Assembly (NCBI RefSeq): GCF_003010915.2 | Contig: NZ_CP028426.1 | Coordinates: 1,302,001-1,366,000 of the forward strand | Reading direction: 5' to 3' | Source of the DNA: Gulosibacter molinativorax | GTDB lineage: Bacteria; Actinomycetota; Actinomycetes; Actinomycetales; Microbacteriaceae | DNA length: 64,000 bases | Shown: positions 8,868 to 16,641 of the stretch, piece after piece | Position numbering within the stretch: the stretch's first letter is position 1 | Layout: every line of letters begins with the position of its first letter | Translations under genes and position numbers: made by a program | The notes under the pieces: generated by a model | Seen by the model: only the letters and a program-made list of their open reading frames with translations | The model's database searches: none | What the model was told of the DNA's origin: nothing

Positions 8868-9260
8868 ATGGCGAAATATGCCGTACTCATGCGCTATGAA
8901 GTCACGAGTGGTTTGGTCGTTGAGGCAAACAATGAAGACGAGGCAATTGAGATCGCTCAACAGTTTGAAGAGCGGGTCCACGATGGTGCCGTCGATGCCG
9001 ATGGCATCAAGGTTTCGGCACGAATCTGGGGCGGCGGTTCCGCGGACGTAGAAGTGGCCGTCGACGAGGACGACGCAGAAGACCTCATCGATGAGTGGAT
9101 CGACGAGCTCGAAAGCGACGAAGACGACTTCGAGGATTACGACGAGGACGAGGACGAGGACGAGGAGGAGTCGGAGGCTGACGGCCGTGAGGACCGCCAC
9201 TCGGAAGAGGACCTCGACCCCGACGACGACGCCGACGAATACGACGAGAACAACAAGTAG
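8868..9260 (+). CDS. Conserved hypothetical protein with acidic tail
   Basis: 130 residues. Residues 1-62 form a compact mixed alpha/beta region (MAKYAVLMRYEVTSGLVVEA, then EDEAIEIAQQFEERV), followed by an unstructured tail of roughly 65 residues made almost wholly of Asp and Glu. Start 8868 is preceded by GAGAGGA; an upstream in-frame start would overlap the divergent promoter. No known domain was recognised. The acidic tail could bind basic proteins or cations, but this is speculation. A clear terminator follows at 9331. Confidence 0.75.
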   Translation: MAKYAVLMRYEVTSGLVVEANNEDEAIEIAQQFEERVHDGAVDADGIKVSARIWGGGSADVEVAVDEDDAEDLIDEWIDELESDEDDFEDYDEDEDEDEEESEADGREDRHSEEDLDPDDDADEYDENNK

Positions 9261-9330
9261 CTGACTCCCGGGTGCGGTCACTGGCTCTCCGCAAATAACC
9301 ACGGCAAATACCCACGACCAGCACCCACAA

Positions 9331-9377
9331 TTCGGGCCGGTGACTCCGCAACGGAGTCACCGGCCCGAACTGATTTT
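9331..9377. terminator. Bidirectional terminator hairpin
   Basis: Perfect 18-base arms (9331-9348 and 9352-9369) flank a CAA loop, followed by CTGATTTTT on the plus strand. It separates two convergent genes ending at 9260 and 9391. Confidence 0.9.
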
Positions 9378-9390
9378 TGCAGCCTCGACG

Positions 9391-10182
9391 TTAGCCCAGC
9401 ATCTGCTTATCTGAGAGCACCGCCCCCTTGATATCGGCGAAGCGGCCCAGGAGGTCCTTGACCGTCGCCTTCTGCTTCTCCTCTGCCTCGAGCTGATGGA
9501 TGATCTGGCCCTCGTGCATCATGATCAGGCGGTTACCGAGCGCAATCGCCTGCTCCATGTTGTGTGTCACCATCAGCGTGGTGAGGCCAGACTCGCTGAC
9601 GATCCGCTCGGTCAGCTGCGTGACGTGCGCCGCACGCTGCGGGTCAAGCGCGGCGGTGTGCTCGTCGAGTAGCAGGATGCTGGGCTTCGTGAACGCGGCC
9701 ATCAGCAGCGACAGTGCCTGCCGCTGACCGCCGGAAAGCAGGCCGACGCGCGCCGGCAGGCGGTTCTCGAGTCCGAGCCCGAGCTGCTCGAGCTGCTCCT
9801 TGAAGAACGCGCGACGCTTGGCATTGAGGCCGAGGTTGAGCCCACGCGACTTGCCCCGCTGCAGGGCAAGTGCCAGGTTCTGCTCGATCGTCAGGTCGGG
9901 GGCCGTGCCTGCCATCGGGTCCTGGAACACGCGGCCGTAGTAGCGAGCCCGCTTGTAGTCGGGCATCCGCTTGACGTCGGTGTTGTCGATCCAGATCTCG
10001 CCGGAATCAATCTTCATCCGACCGGTGATGGCGTTCAGCATGGTCGACTTGCCCGCGCCGTTCGACCCGATCACGGTGACGAAGTCGCCCTGTTCGAGCC
10101 GGAGACTGAGGTCAACGAGTGCCTTGCGCTCGTTCACCGTGCCCGGGAAGAAGGTCTTTGAAACGTCTTTGAGCTCAAGCAT
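9391..10182 (-). CDS. ABC transporter ATP-binding protein, aromatic amino acid/ABC_sub_bind-linked type
   Basis: 263 residues. Walker A GSNGAGKST near residue 38, Q-loop FQDPMAGT, signature LSGGQRQA and Walker B ILLLDEHTAALDP. The Glu-His in the Walker B end (DEHTAALD) and the FQDPMAGTAPDLTIEQNL segment are typical of the ATPases paired with the tryptophan/tyrosine-type binding proteins (ABC_sub_bind, TrpXYZ-like). Its ATG overlaps the permease TAA by one base. It is the last gene of the three-gene importer. Confidence 0.9.
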   Translation of the reverse strand: MLELKDVSKTFFPGTVNERKALVDLSLRLEQGDFVTVIGSNGAGKSTMLNAITGRMKIDSGEIWIDNTDVKRMPDYKRARYYGRVFQDPMAGTAPDLTIEQNLALALQRGKSRGLNLGLNAKRRAFFKEQLEQLGLGLENRLPARVGLLSGGQRQALSLLMAAFTKPSILLLDEHTAALDPQRAAHVTQLTERIVSESGLTTLMVTHNMEQAIALGNRLIMMHEGQIIHQLEAEEKQKATVKDLLGRFADIKGAVLSDKQMLG

Positions 10183-11201
10183 TAGCGCTGGCCTCCCTCA
10201 CTGGCAGGGGCGGTGGATGCGGCGGCAGCTGGTGCTACCAACTCGGCATCCGGGGTCGGCGGCTTCGTACCCGAGCCGCTCGCGGTGCGGAATAACCCGG
10301 AAAGGCGCCCGCCGAGCCCGAATCGCGGCAGCAAGAGCGCGACGATCACGATGATCGCGGTGATGAGCTTCATGTCGTTCGGGTTGAGGCCACCGTAGGT
10401 CAGGGCAACGAAGATGATGAGACGGTAGAGCAGCGCGCCAACGATGACGCCGAGCGTTGCGAGCCAGACGCGGTTGTTGCCGAAGAACGCCTGACCGATG
10501 ATGACGGATGCGAGGCCGATGAGGATCAAACCAACACCCATCGAGATGTCCGCAAAGCCCTGGTACTGGGCCACGAGCGAGCCGCCCGCGGCGACGAGAC
10601 CGTTCGAGAGCGCGAGGCCGAGGATCTTCTGGTTATCGGTGTTCGCGCCGAGAGAGCGAATCATCTGCTCGTTGTTACCCGTGGCCTGCAGCGCGAGGCC
10701 GCGGTCGGTCGCGAGGAACCAGTCGATGATGAGCTTGAGGACGAATACGCCGATGAAGAGCAGCAGCGGACCAAACCAGGTGCCGAGCATCCCGGCTTCG
10801 CGCAGCGGTGTGAAGACCGTGTCCGAGCGCAGCAGCGACACGTTGGCAAGGCCCGGGCTGATGCCCGTACCCGACTCCGCGTCGAAGGTCGACAGCCCCA
10901 TCAGCCGCAGGTTGACCGACCAGAGCCCGATCATGGTGAGGATTCCGGCGAGGAGTCCGTCGATCTTGCCCTTCGTATGGAGAAGACCCGTGATCGAGCC
11001 GGCAACGGCGCCGGCGAGGAAGGCGATGAGGGTCGAGGTGATCGGGTCCAGGCCCAGGGTGATGAGGGTTGCTCCCGTAGCACCACCGGTCGTGAAGCTA
11101 CCGTCCACCGTGAGGTCCGGGAAATTGAGCACGCGGAACGTGAGGTACACGCCGAGTGCGACGACGGCATAGATGATGCCGAGCTCAAATGCGCCAATCA
11201 T
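10182..11201 (-). CDS. ABC transporter permease, TrpY-like
   Basis: 339-residue membrane permease with about nine hydrophobic segments and a C-terminal Pro/Ala-rich cytoplasmic tail of about 40 residues. The opening MIGAFELGIIYAVVALGVYLTFRVLNFPDLTVDGSFTTGG is characteristic of the LivH-related permeases that work with ABC_sub_bind lipoproteins. It sits between binding protein (upstream) and ATPase (downstream, 1-base overlap). A hairpin between it and the binding-protein gene may set unequal expression. Confidence 0.92.
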   Translation of the reverse strand: MIGAFELGIIYAVVALGVYLTFRVLNFPDLTVDGSFTTGGATGATLITLGLDPITSTLIAFLAGAVAGSITGLLHTKGKIDGLLAGILTMIGLWSVNLRLMGLSTFDAESGTGISPGLANVSLLRSDTVFTPLREAGMLGTWFGPLLLFIGVFVLKLIIDWFLATDRGLALQATGNNEQMIRSLGANTDNQKILGLALSNGLVAAGGSLVAQYQGFADISMGVGLILIGLASVIIGQAFFGNNRVWLATLGVIVGALLYRLIIFVALTYGGLNPNDMKLITAIIVIVALLLPRFGLGGRLSGLFRTASGSGTKPPTPDAELVAPAAAASTAPASEGGQR

Positions 11202-11225
11202 GACGATATTCCTTTCTGACGTGAG

Positions 11226-11265
11226 TCGGCGCCCGGGGTTCAGGGTCTCTGCCTCCGGGCGCCGA
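11226..11265 (-). promoter_or_regulatory. Intercistronic stem-loop
   Basis: Perfect 11-bp stem (TCGGCGCCCGG against CCGGGCGCCGA) with an 18-base loop lies between the binding-protein stop and the permease start. No U-tract follows, so it is better read as a processing or mRNA-stabilising hairpin that raises the binding-protein message over permease and ATPase. Confidence 0.6.
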
Positions 11266-11277
11266 GCATCAGGTCAA

Positions 11278-12291
11278 TTACTCGATGACGGTGTCCGCGC
11301 GGTCGAGGACCGCCTGCGGCAGCTCGACGCCCTGTGCCTCTGCCGCGGAGGGCGAGACAAAGAGTTCGAATTCCGTCTGCGACTCGACCGGCATGGTGGC
11401 GGGATCTGCGCCTTCAGTCAGGATCTTGACCGCCATCTCACCGGTCTGCTGACCGAGCTTTTCGTAGTTGAGGCCGAGGGTGCCGATTGCGCCGCGCTCA
11501 ACGGTCGCGGTGTCACCCGCGAAGAGTGCAATCTTGTTTTGCTCGGCGTGCTGGACGACTGTCTCGAAGCCCGAGACGACCATGTTGTCGGTGGGGACAT
11601 AGATCGCGTCGACGTCGCCGAGCGACTGCAGTGCCGTCGGGATCTCGTTGACCGCGGTGATCGTCGCTTCCTTGACGTCGATACCGAGTTCGGCTGCGGT
11701 TTCCTTCGCGATGTCGACCTGGATCTGCGAGTTCACCTCGCCCGAGGAGTAGACGACGCCGATGCTGGCGACATCTGGCACGATCTCCTGGATGAGCTTG
11801 ATCTGGTCGGCGACCGGGTTCATGTCGTTCGTACCGGTGACGTTGCCGCCCGGTTCCTCATTCGAAGCGACGAGCTCTGCGGAAACGGGGTCGGTGACTG
11901 CCGTAAACAGGACCGGCTTGTCGGTGATTGCCTGCGCGGCTGCCTGCGCAGCTGGCGTCGCAATCGCGAGGACGAGGTCCATGTCAGCGTCCGACGCGAA
12001 GGTGTTCGCGATCGTCACGGCAGTGGCCTGCTCGCCGTTCGCGTTCTGCACGTCGAACTCGACATCGAGACCCGCGTCGGTGAACGCTTGCTGGAAACCC
12101 GCCGCCGCGGCGTCGAGCGCCGGGTGCTGCACGAGCTGCGAGATGCCGATCTTGTAGCTCTCGCCAGTTCCGGCACCGCCGGTTTCGGCATCCGTCGAAG
12201 CGGGCGATCCGCCACCGGCACAGCCGGCAAGGGTCAGCGACGCCGCCGCGACCAGCGCAAGACCGCCGAGGAACTTCGAAGTGCGTTTCAT
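11278..12291 (-). CDS. ABC transporter substrate-binding lipoprotein (ABC_sub_bind, TrpX-like)
   Basis: 337 residues. A lipoprotein signal ends in LTLAGC (lipid Cys24), followed by a Gly/Ser/Thr linker to about residue 45 and a two-lobe periplasmic-binding fold. The ABC_sub_bind landmarks are present: GISQLVQHPALDAAAAGF, the A-T-P-A-A-Q segment, KPVLFTAVTDPVSAELV and TGTNDMNPVADQ. Proteins of this family bind tryptophan, tyrosine or phenylalanine in characterised cases. ATG 12291 has AAAGGAG upstream. It leads a three-gene importer operon divergent from an Lrp/AsnC regulator, which suggests amino-acid-responsive control. Confidence 0.93.
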   Translation of the reverse strand: MKRTSKFLGGLALVAAASLTLAGCAGGGSPASTDAETGGAGTGESYKIGISQLVQHPALDAAAAGFQQAFTDAGLDVEFDVQNANGEQATAVTIANTFASDADMDLVLAIATPAAQAAAQAITDKPVLFTAVTDPVSAELVASNEEPGGNVTGTNDMNPVADQIKLIQEIVPDVASIGVVYSSGEVNSQIQVDIAKETAAELGIDVKEATITAVNEIPTALQSLGDVDAIYVPTDNMVVSGFETVVQHAEQNKIALFAGDTATVERGAIGTLGLNYEKLGQQTGEMAVKILTEGADPATMPVESQTEFELFVSPSAAEAQGVELPQAVLDRADTVIE

Positions 12292-12377
12292 TGGGACTCC
12301 TTTGTCAGAATGACTTACTTCTCAACGATGAGATTGACAACCAAAACTATCAGAATGTTGCCCCATACTCGTAGCGG

Positions 12378-12427
12378 GTTGTACATTCTTACAACACTGT
12401 TGCCAAAATGAAGTACAACGGAGTACT
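12378..12427. promoter_or_regulatory. Divergent promoter region with two inverted repeats
   Basis: Between the ABC importer and the Lrp-type regulator lie GTTGTA-N6-TACAAC (12378-12395) and AGTAC-N6-GTACT (12412-12427). Their spacing and position suit binding by the Lrp/AsnC dimer or octamer; this is inferred from layout. Confidence 0.5.
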
Positions 12428-12433
12428 ACGATC

Positions 12434-12922
12434 ATGGACCGACTCGACTATTCGATCATTGAGCTTTTCACCGAACAACCCGGCGTCAGCGTGCTGTCCG
12501 CGGCGCGTGAACTCGGCGTTGCCAGGCCAACGATCCAGGCTCGCCTCAATCGGATGCGCGAGAAGGGCATCCTCATCGACATCGTGCCGAAGCTCGCACC
12601 GGACCCGATGGGCTTTCCGGTACAGGCCATGACGATGTTACAAATTGATCAGCGCATCGGACACGGTGGACTGCATGACGATTTGCTCGCTGTCCCCGAA
12701 GTCATCGACTTCTCGACGATGGCGGGTCCGTGGGACATCCTGCTGCGCATCGTGGCGCGCTCGAATTCGGATCTGCAGCGCGTGATTGACAAGATCGCGC
12801 GCCTCGAGGCCGTCTCGCGCACGTCCACATCCATCGTGCTGCGTGACCTCGCGAGAAACCGACTCCTGCCGCTCATGGACGAGGCCACTAAAGACACCGG
12901 AAGCCCCGGTCGCTCGTCGTAA
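12434..12922 (+). CDS. Lrp/AsnC-family transcriptional regulator
   Basis: 162 residues. N-terminal helix-turn-helix (MDRLDYSIIELFTEQPGVSVLSAARELGVARPTIQARLNRM) followed by the C-terminal ligand-binding alpha/beta domain, with the G-P-W-D-I-L-L-R-I strand where AsnC proteins have G-x-x-D. It is divergent from the aromatic-type amino-acid importer, which it probably controls in response to the imported amino acid. The 258 bases after it hold no recognisable gene or hairpin. Confidence 0.9.
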   Translation: MDRLDYSIIELFTEQPGVSVLSAARELGVARPTIQARLNRMREKGILIDIVPKLAPDPMGFPVQAMTMLQIDQRIGHGGLHDDLLAVPEVIDFSTMAGPWDILLRIVARSNSDLQRVIDKIARLEAVSRTSTSIVLRDLARNRLLPLMDEATKDTGSPGRSS

Positions 12923-13180
12923 TCACAACGTGCGTCCAGGGCTAGGGCCAGCGGCAGAAAGTGTCGGTGGCGCTAGGTATTCCCAGATCTCGATAACAAA
13001 TCCGCCCCCAGTCTCGTCACGATCTGGTAGCTAATCGCGAACGGTGCTTCGAATTTCCAGTTTTCGCTGGCATGCTTTCTTTCGTGCTGCGCACGAGTGT
13101 GTCCGTATAGACGCGATATATCGCGACTAGCTGTGTGATTGACCAAGCCAATCCGCGGCGCAGCTCTGGAGGTGAACACC

Positions 13181-14086
13181 ATGAAGATCAAAGCAACTCC
13201 CCTGACCGCAGAACAGCTCCGCGAAGAGGCCGCAAAGGCGCTCGCAGCCGAGCAGCGAGCAATGCTGAATCAGGGCGAGGACGCGTTCGTCGACGGCGCG
13301 CCCACGCGCGATTTCCTCATGCGCAGCCTCGACAAAATCCTTGTTGCCCAGCGCCCGACCGCAATTAGCTTCGTGCGTCGGATGCGCCGGAAGGCACCCC
13401 ACGCCGCCCCGGCCGACCTCATTCGCGCCACCGACAACTGGTATCGACGCACCGCGATGGGCACCGGCGGCGGTGTCGGCGCGGCGGCCGCGATCCCCGG
13501 GGTGGGCACCGCGGCCAGCGTCGCGATCGTCTCGGCCGAGGTTGTCTCTTTCCTTGAGCTCACGGCGCTCTACGCGCTCGCGCTCGCCGAGATCCACGGC
13601 GACGCCACCGAGGATCCAGACCGCAGCCGCACCCTCGTGATGGCGGTCATGATGGGCGAGCGCGGCCAGAAGCTCGTGCAGGAGTTCATCGGCAAGCGCG
13701 GACCGGTCTCGCTCGTCGGCAGCAAGTTCTGGGGTGAACTGGTCACCCAAGCCATGCCACAGCTGCTCGTGAACGAGCTCGGCGGCAAGCTTGCGAACGA
13801 CTTCCTCAAGCAATACACGAGCAAGCAGGTCGCCGGCACCGTGGGCAAGCTCCTCCCCCTTGGCATCGGTGTCGCGATGGGTCTGTTCGCGAACCGGGGC
13901 CTCGCCAACGAAGTAATCGCAACGGCACGGACCGCGTTCGGCCCCGCGCCCGCCACGTTCGTCGGCGACTTGAGCGACGCATCCCTCACCGTCGCGGATG
14001 TCGAGCGCCAGCTGCGCAAGCTCGAGAAGAAGATCAAGCGCAAGGAGCTGCGCAGCAAACCGCGTCGCCGCGAAATCACGAAGTAG
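13181..14086 (+). CDS. EcsC-like membrane-associated protein
   Basis: 301 residues, starting at the ATG preceded by GGAGGTG. The central part (residues 75-130) has glycine/alanine-rich amphipathic segments, GTGGGVGAAAAIPGVGTAASVAIVSAEVVSFLELTALYALALAEIHG, that resemble the EcsC protein family; a second hydrophobic stretch (about 215-235) follows. The C-terminus is strongly basic with a coiled region (VERQLRKLEKKIKRKELRSKPRRR). EcsC function is not well defined. The homology is judged by eye, so the call is moderate. Confidence 0.65.
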   Translation: MKIKATPLTAEQLREEAAKALAAEQRAMLNQGEDAFVDGAPTRDFLMRSLDKILVAQRPTAISFVRRMRRKAPHAAPADLIRATDNWYRRTAMGTGGGVGAAAAIPGVGTAASVAIVSAEVVSFLELTALYALALAEIHGDATEDPDRSRTLVMAVMMGERGQKLVQEFIGKRGPVSLVGSKFWGELVTQAMPQLLVNELGGKLANDFLKQYTSKQVAGTVGKLLPLGIGVAMGLFANRGLANEVIATARTAFGPAPATFVGDLSDASLTVADVERQLRKLEKKIKRKELRSKPRRREITK

Positions 14087-14126
14087 GACTCGCAGGCAGG
14101 AAAGTGCCCCCCGCGGCACCCGCTGA

Positions 14127-14161
14127 AGGTTGGGCCGGTCACCAGGTCACCGGCCCAACCT
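14127..14161. terminator. Terminator-like hairpin
   Basis: Thirteen-base perfect arms (AGGTTGGGCCGGT and its complement) with a 9-base loop, 40 bases after the EcsC-like gene. No U-tract follows, and the MarR gene begins 17 bases later. Confidence 0.6.
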
Positions 14162-14177
14162 GGTTAGAGTTATCAGC

Positions 14178-14696
14178 ATGGGGCAAGAGGAATCAGCGCG
14201 TTGGCTTAGCGATCGAGAACGTGGCGCGTGGATGCGCCTGGTCGCCGTACTCGAGCTGCTCCCGTCGACGATCGACTCGCAGCTGCGGCACGACTCAGAT
14301 CTCACCTACACGGAGTACTACGCCCTCGCGATGATCTCGGAGACCGCCGAGCGACGCGTGCAGATGAAGCGACTCGCGACGCTCACGAACACCACCCTGC
14401 CGCGGCTGTCACGGGTGATCTCGGGCCTCGAAAACGCGGGGTACGTGGCGCGCGTCCCGAACGAACACGACGCGCGCGCTACGGACGTGGTGCTTACCGA
14501 GCAGGGTTGGGATGCGCTCGTCGCCGCCGCCCCGGGGCACGTCACCAACGTGCGCCAGCTCGTATTCGACCCGTTGACCGATCGTCAGGTCGACGAGCTC
14601 ATCGGCGTCACGGATGCGTGGCTCGACGTGCTCGATCCCGACCGCAAGATGGTGCGAAACTCCGAGGCTTGGCCAGACCGGTCGGAGTGCGAATAG
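14178..14696 (+). CDS. MarR-family transcriptional regulator
   Basis: 172 residues from MGQEESARWLSDRERGAWMRL. Winged helix-turn-helix at about residues 60-85 (RRVQMKRLATLTNTTLPRLSRVI), wing with N-E-H-D-A-R-A-T-D-V-V-L-T-E-Q-G. This is the LinR/YusO-like MarR subtype common in actinobacteria. It is upstream of and co-directional with the thiamine-diphosphate enzyme at 14819, 122 bases away. A role in controlling that gene is possible but not demonstrated. Confidence 0.88.
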   Translation: MGQEESARWLSDRERGAWMRLVAVLELLPSTIDSQLRHDSDLTYTEYYALAMISETAERRVQMKRLATLTNTTLPRLSRVISGLENAGYVARVPNEHDARATDVVLTEQGWDALVAAAPGHVTNVRQLVFDPLTDRQVDELIGVTDAWLDVLDPDRKMVRNSEAWPDRSECE

Positions 14697-14818
14697 CACA
14701 TCTCGAGGTACACAGTGTTGTATTTCGGCACAATCGAACGCCATTGATTTACCAGATCGAACAATTGGTGTCAGAATGTCCGAGTCCCCACAATGGAGTA
14801 CCTAGGAATATTTGAAAT

Positions 14819-16519
14819 ATGCTATCGCCTGCAACCGGAGTCATTCCGACGGTTGACGTCGTCACCGAAAAGATGAATCAGCCTGTCCAGCACAAGTCCG
14901 CTGGCCACGCAATTGTTGAGACGCTCGAGGCCCACGGGGTCAAGCGCGTGTATGTGGTTCCTGGCGAAAGCTATCTCGACGTCCTCGACGGTCTGCACGA
15001 CTCGTCGATCGAGACCGTCATCTGCCGCCACGAAGGCGGCGCGGCGTACATGGCCGAGGCGGATGGCAAGCTGCTCGACGTCCCGGGCGTCGCGATGGTG
15101 ACCCGCGGACCGGGTGCCGCGAACGCCCACGTTGGCCTGCACACCGCGTGGCAGGACTCGACCGCGATGGTGCTCTTCGTCGGGCTGATCCCATTCGAAC
15201 ACCGCGAGAAGGAAGCTTTCCAGGAGTTCGATCCGAAGCAGTGGTTCGAGTCCGGCGCGAAGCGCGTGATGGTCCTCGACCACCCGAACCGTGCGAGTGA
15301 GATCGTCGCCGAGGCGATGTTCGCGGCCTCGGCCGGCCGTCCGGGTCCCGTCGTTGTGGGGCTCCCGGAAGACGTCATCAAGGAAATTGTGGATGGCCGC
15401 GTCCACCCCCAGATTCCGGTCGCGACCGGTGGCATGACGGTCACGGACTGGAAATCGCTGCGCGACTCGCTACTCGAGTCGGAGCGACCGCTGTTTATCA
15501 CCGGCGGTAACGACTGGACTGATGGGGCTGCCCGCGAGCTGTCGAAGTGGCTCGAGGAGCACTCGCTCCCCGCCGCCGCCGAGTGGCGCACCGAGGGCAC
15601 CGTCCCGTTTGACTCCCCCTCCTACGTCGGCCCAATTGGCTACGGTCGCCCGAAGTTCTCGAACGACCTCATGGAAGACACCGACCTCATCGTGTTCGTC
15701 GGCACGGTTCCCGGCGACGTGATTACCTCGGGCTTCACCGGTCGACAGAACTGGAACCAGCGCAACTTCATCGTCACGATCGACCCGTCGCTCCGCGGCC
15801 GCTCGGGCCCCATCTCACACCAGATCACCGCGAAGCCGCACAGCTTTGTGCGCGACCTCATTCGCATGGACCTCCCCGTGCGCGACTCGTGGCGCGAGTG
15901 GACGAGCGGCCTGCGCAAGCAGCAGGAAGAGTGGTCGGCGCTGCCGTCGTCGACTCCGTCCGAAGGCCAGGCGAAGATGGCGACGCTCATGGCAAACCTC
16001 ATCGAGCGCCTGCCCCAGGATGCGATGGTCACCTTTGGCGCCGGCGAGCACACCAACTGGGCGCACCGCTACTTCCCCACCCGCCAGTACGCGTCGATGA
16101 TCTCGGCACGTAACGGCTCGATGGGGTACTCGGTGCCCTCGGCGGTCGCTGCCTCCCTCAACTACCCGGATCGCGTCGTGGTGACGATCGCGGGTGACGG
16201 CGAGTTCCTCATGAACGGCCAGGAGCTTGCCACCGCTGCACAGTACGGCGCAACTCCGCTCGTCATCGTGATGGACAACCAGGAGTACGGCACGATCCGC
16301 AGTCACCAGGAGAAGGACTACCCGGGACGCATCTCGGGCACCCAGCTCAAGAATCCCGACTTCGCGAAACTCGCCGAGTCCTTCGGTGGCGTCGGTTTCC
16401 GCGTCGAAAACGATGCCGACGTTCCCGCCGCCGTCGAAAAGGCGCTCGAGACGGTCCAGAACGGTGAGACGTTCGCGCTCATCCACCTGATCGTCGAGCA
16501 GCGCATCAAGGCGTTCTAG
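14819..16519 (+). CDS. Thiamine diphosphate-dependent decarboxylase/synthase-like enzyme
   Basis: 566 residues with the three-domain architecture of acetolactate synthase and benzoylformate decarboxylase. The PYR domain carries the activating Glu in RHEGGAAYMAEADGK, then a middle FAD/NAD-like domain (about 200-340), then the PP domain with the Mg-ThDP motif GDGEF...DNQEYGTIR near residues 459-487. There is no partner small subunit nearby, arguing against a biosynthetic acetolactate synthase. Substrate is undetermined. The ATG at 14819 is preceded by AGGA at a long spacing; the alternative ATG at 14873 would shorten the protein by 18 residues. Confidence 0.88.
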   Translation: MLSPATGVIPTVDVVTEKMNQPVQHKSAGHAIVETLEAHGVKRVYVVPGESYLDVLDGLHDSSIETVICRHEGGAAYMAEADGKLLDVPGVAMVTRGPGAANAHVGLHTAWQDSTAMVLFVGLIPFEHREKEAFQEFDPKQWFESGAKRVMVLDHPNRASEIVAEAMFAASAGRPGPVVVGLPEDVIKEIVDGRVHPQIPVATGGMTVTDWKSLRDSLLESERPLFITGGNDWTDGAARELSKWLEEHSLPAAAEWRTEGTVPFDSPSYVGPIGYGRPKFSNDLMEDTDLIVFVGTVPGDVITSGFTGRQNWNQRNFIVTIDPSLRGRSGPISHQITAKPHSFVRDLIRMDLPVRDSWREWTSGLRKQQEEWSALPSSTPSEGQAKMATLMANLIERLPQDAMVTFGAGEHTNWAHRYFPTRQYASMISARNGSMGYSVPSAVAASLNYPDRVVVTIAGDGEFLMNGQELATAAQYGATPLVIVMDNQEYGTIRSHQEKDYPGRISGTQLKNPDFAKLAESFGGVGFRVENDADVPAAVEKALETVQNGETFALIHLIVEQRIKAF

Positions 16520-16538
16520 GCAAATTGCGGCAACACGG

Positions 16539-16572
16539 TCGAGGGCTCCGCAGACGCGGGGCCCTCGATTGT
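16539..16572 (+). terminator. Rho-independent terminator
   Basis: Arms TCGAGGGC (16539-16546) and GCCCTCGA (16561-16568) with extra partial pairing inside the loop, followed by TTGTTT. It lies 20 bases after the thiamine-diphosphate enzyme gene. Confidence 0.75.
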
Positions 16573-16641
16573 TTCCGACACGTTGCCAATTGTTAACTTT
16601 CCGCTGCTGCAATCCACTGAAGAGCTTGGGAAGGCAGCCGC

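Noticed and set aside
12923..13180. A small gene or sRNA in the gap after the Lrp regulator.
   Set aside because: No supported start, no Shine-Dalgarno with good frame and no hairpin stood out.
16520..16641. A riboswitch before the TelA operon or after the ThDP gene.
   Set aside because: The only structure is a terminator; no conserved ligand-binding fold was visible. A ThDP riboswitch motif was also not found upstream of 14819.
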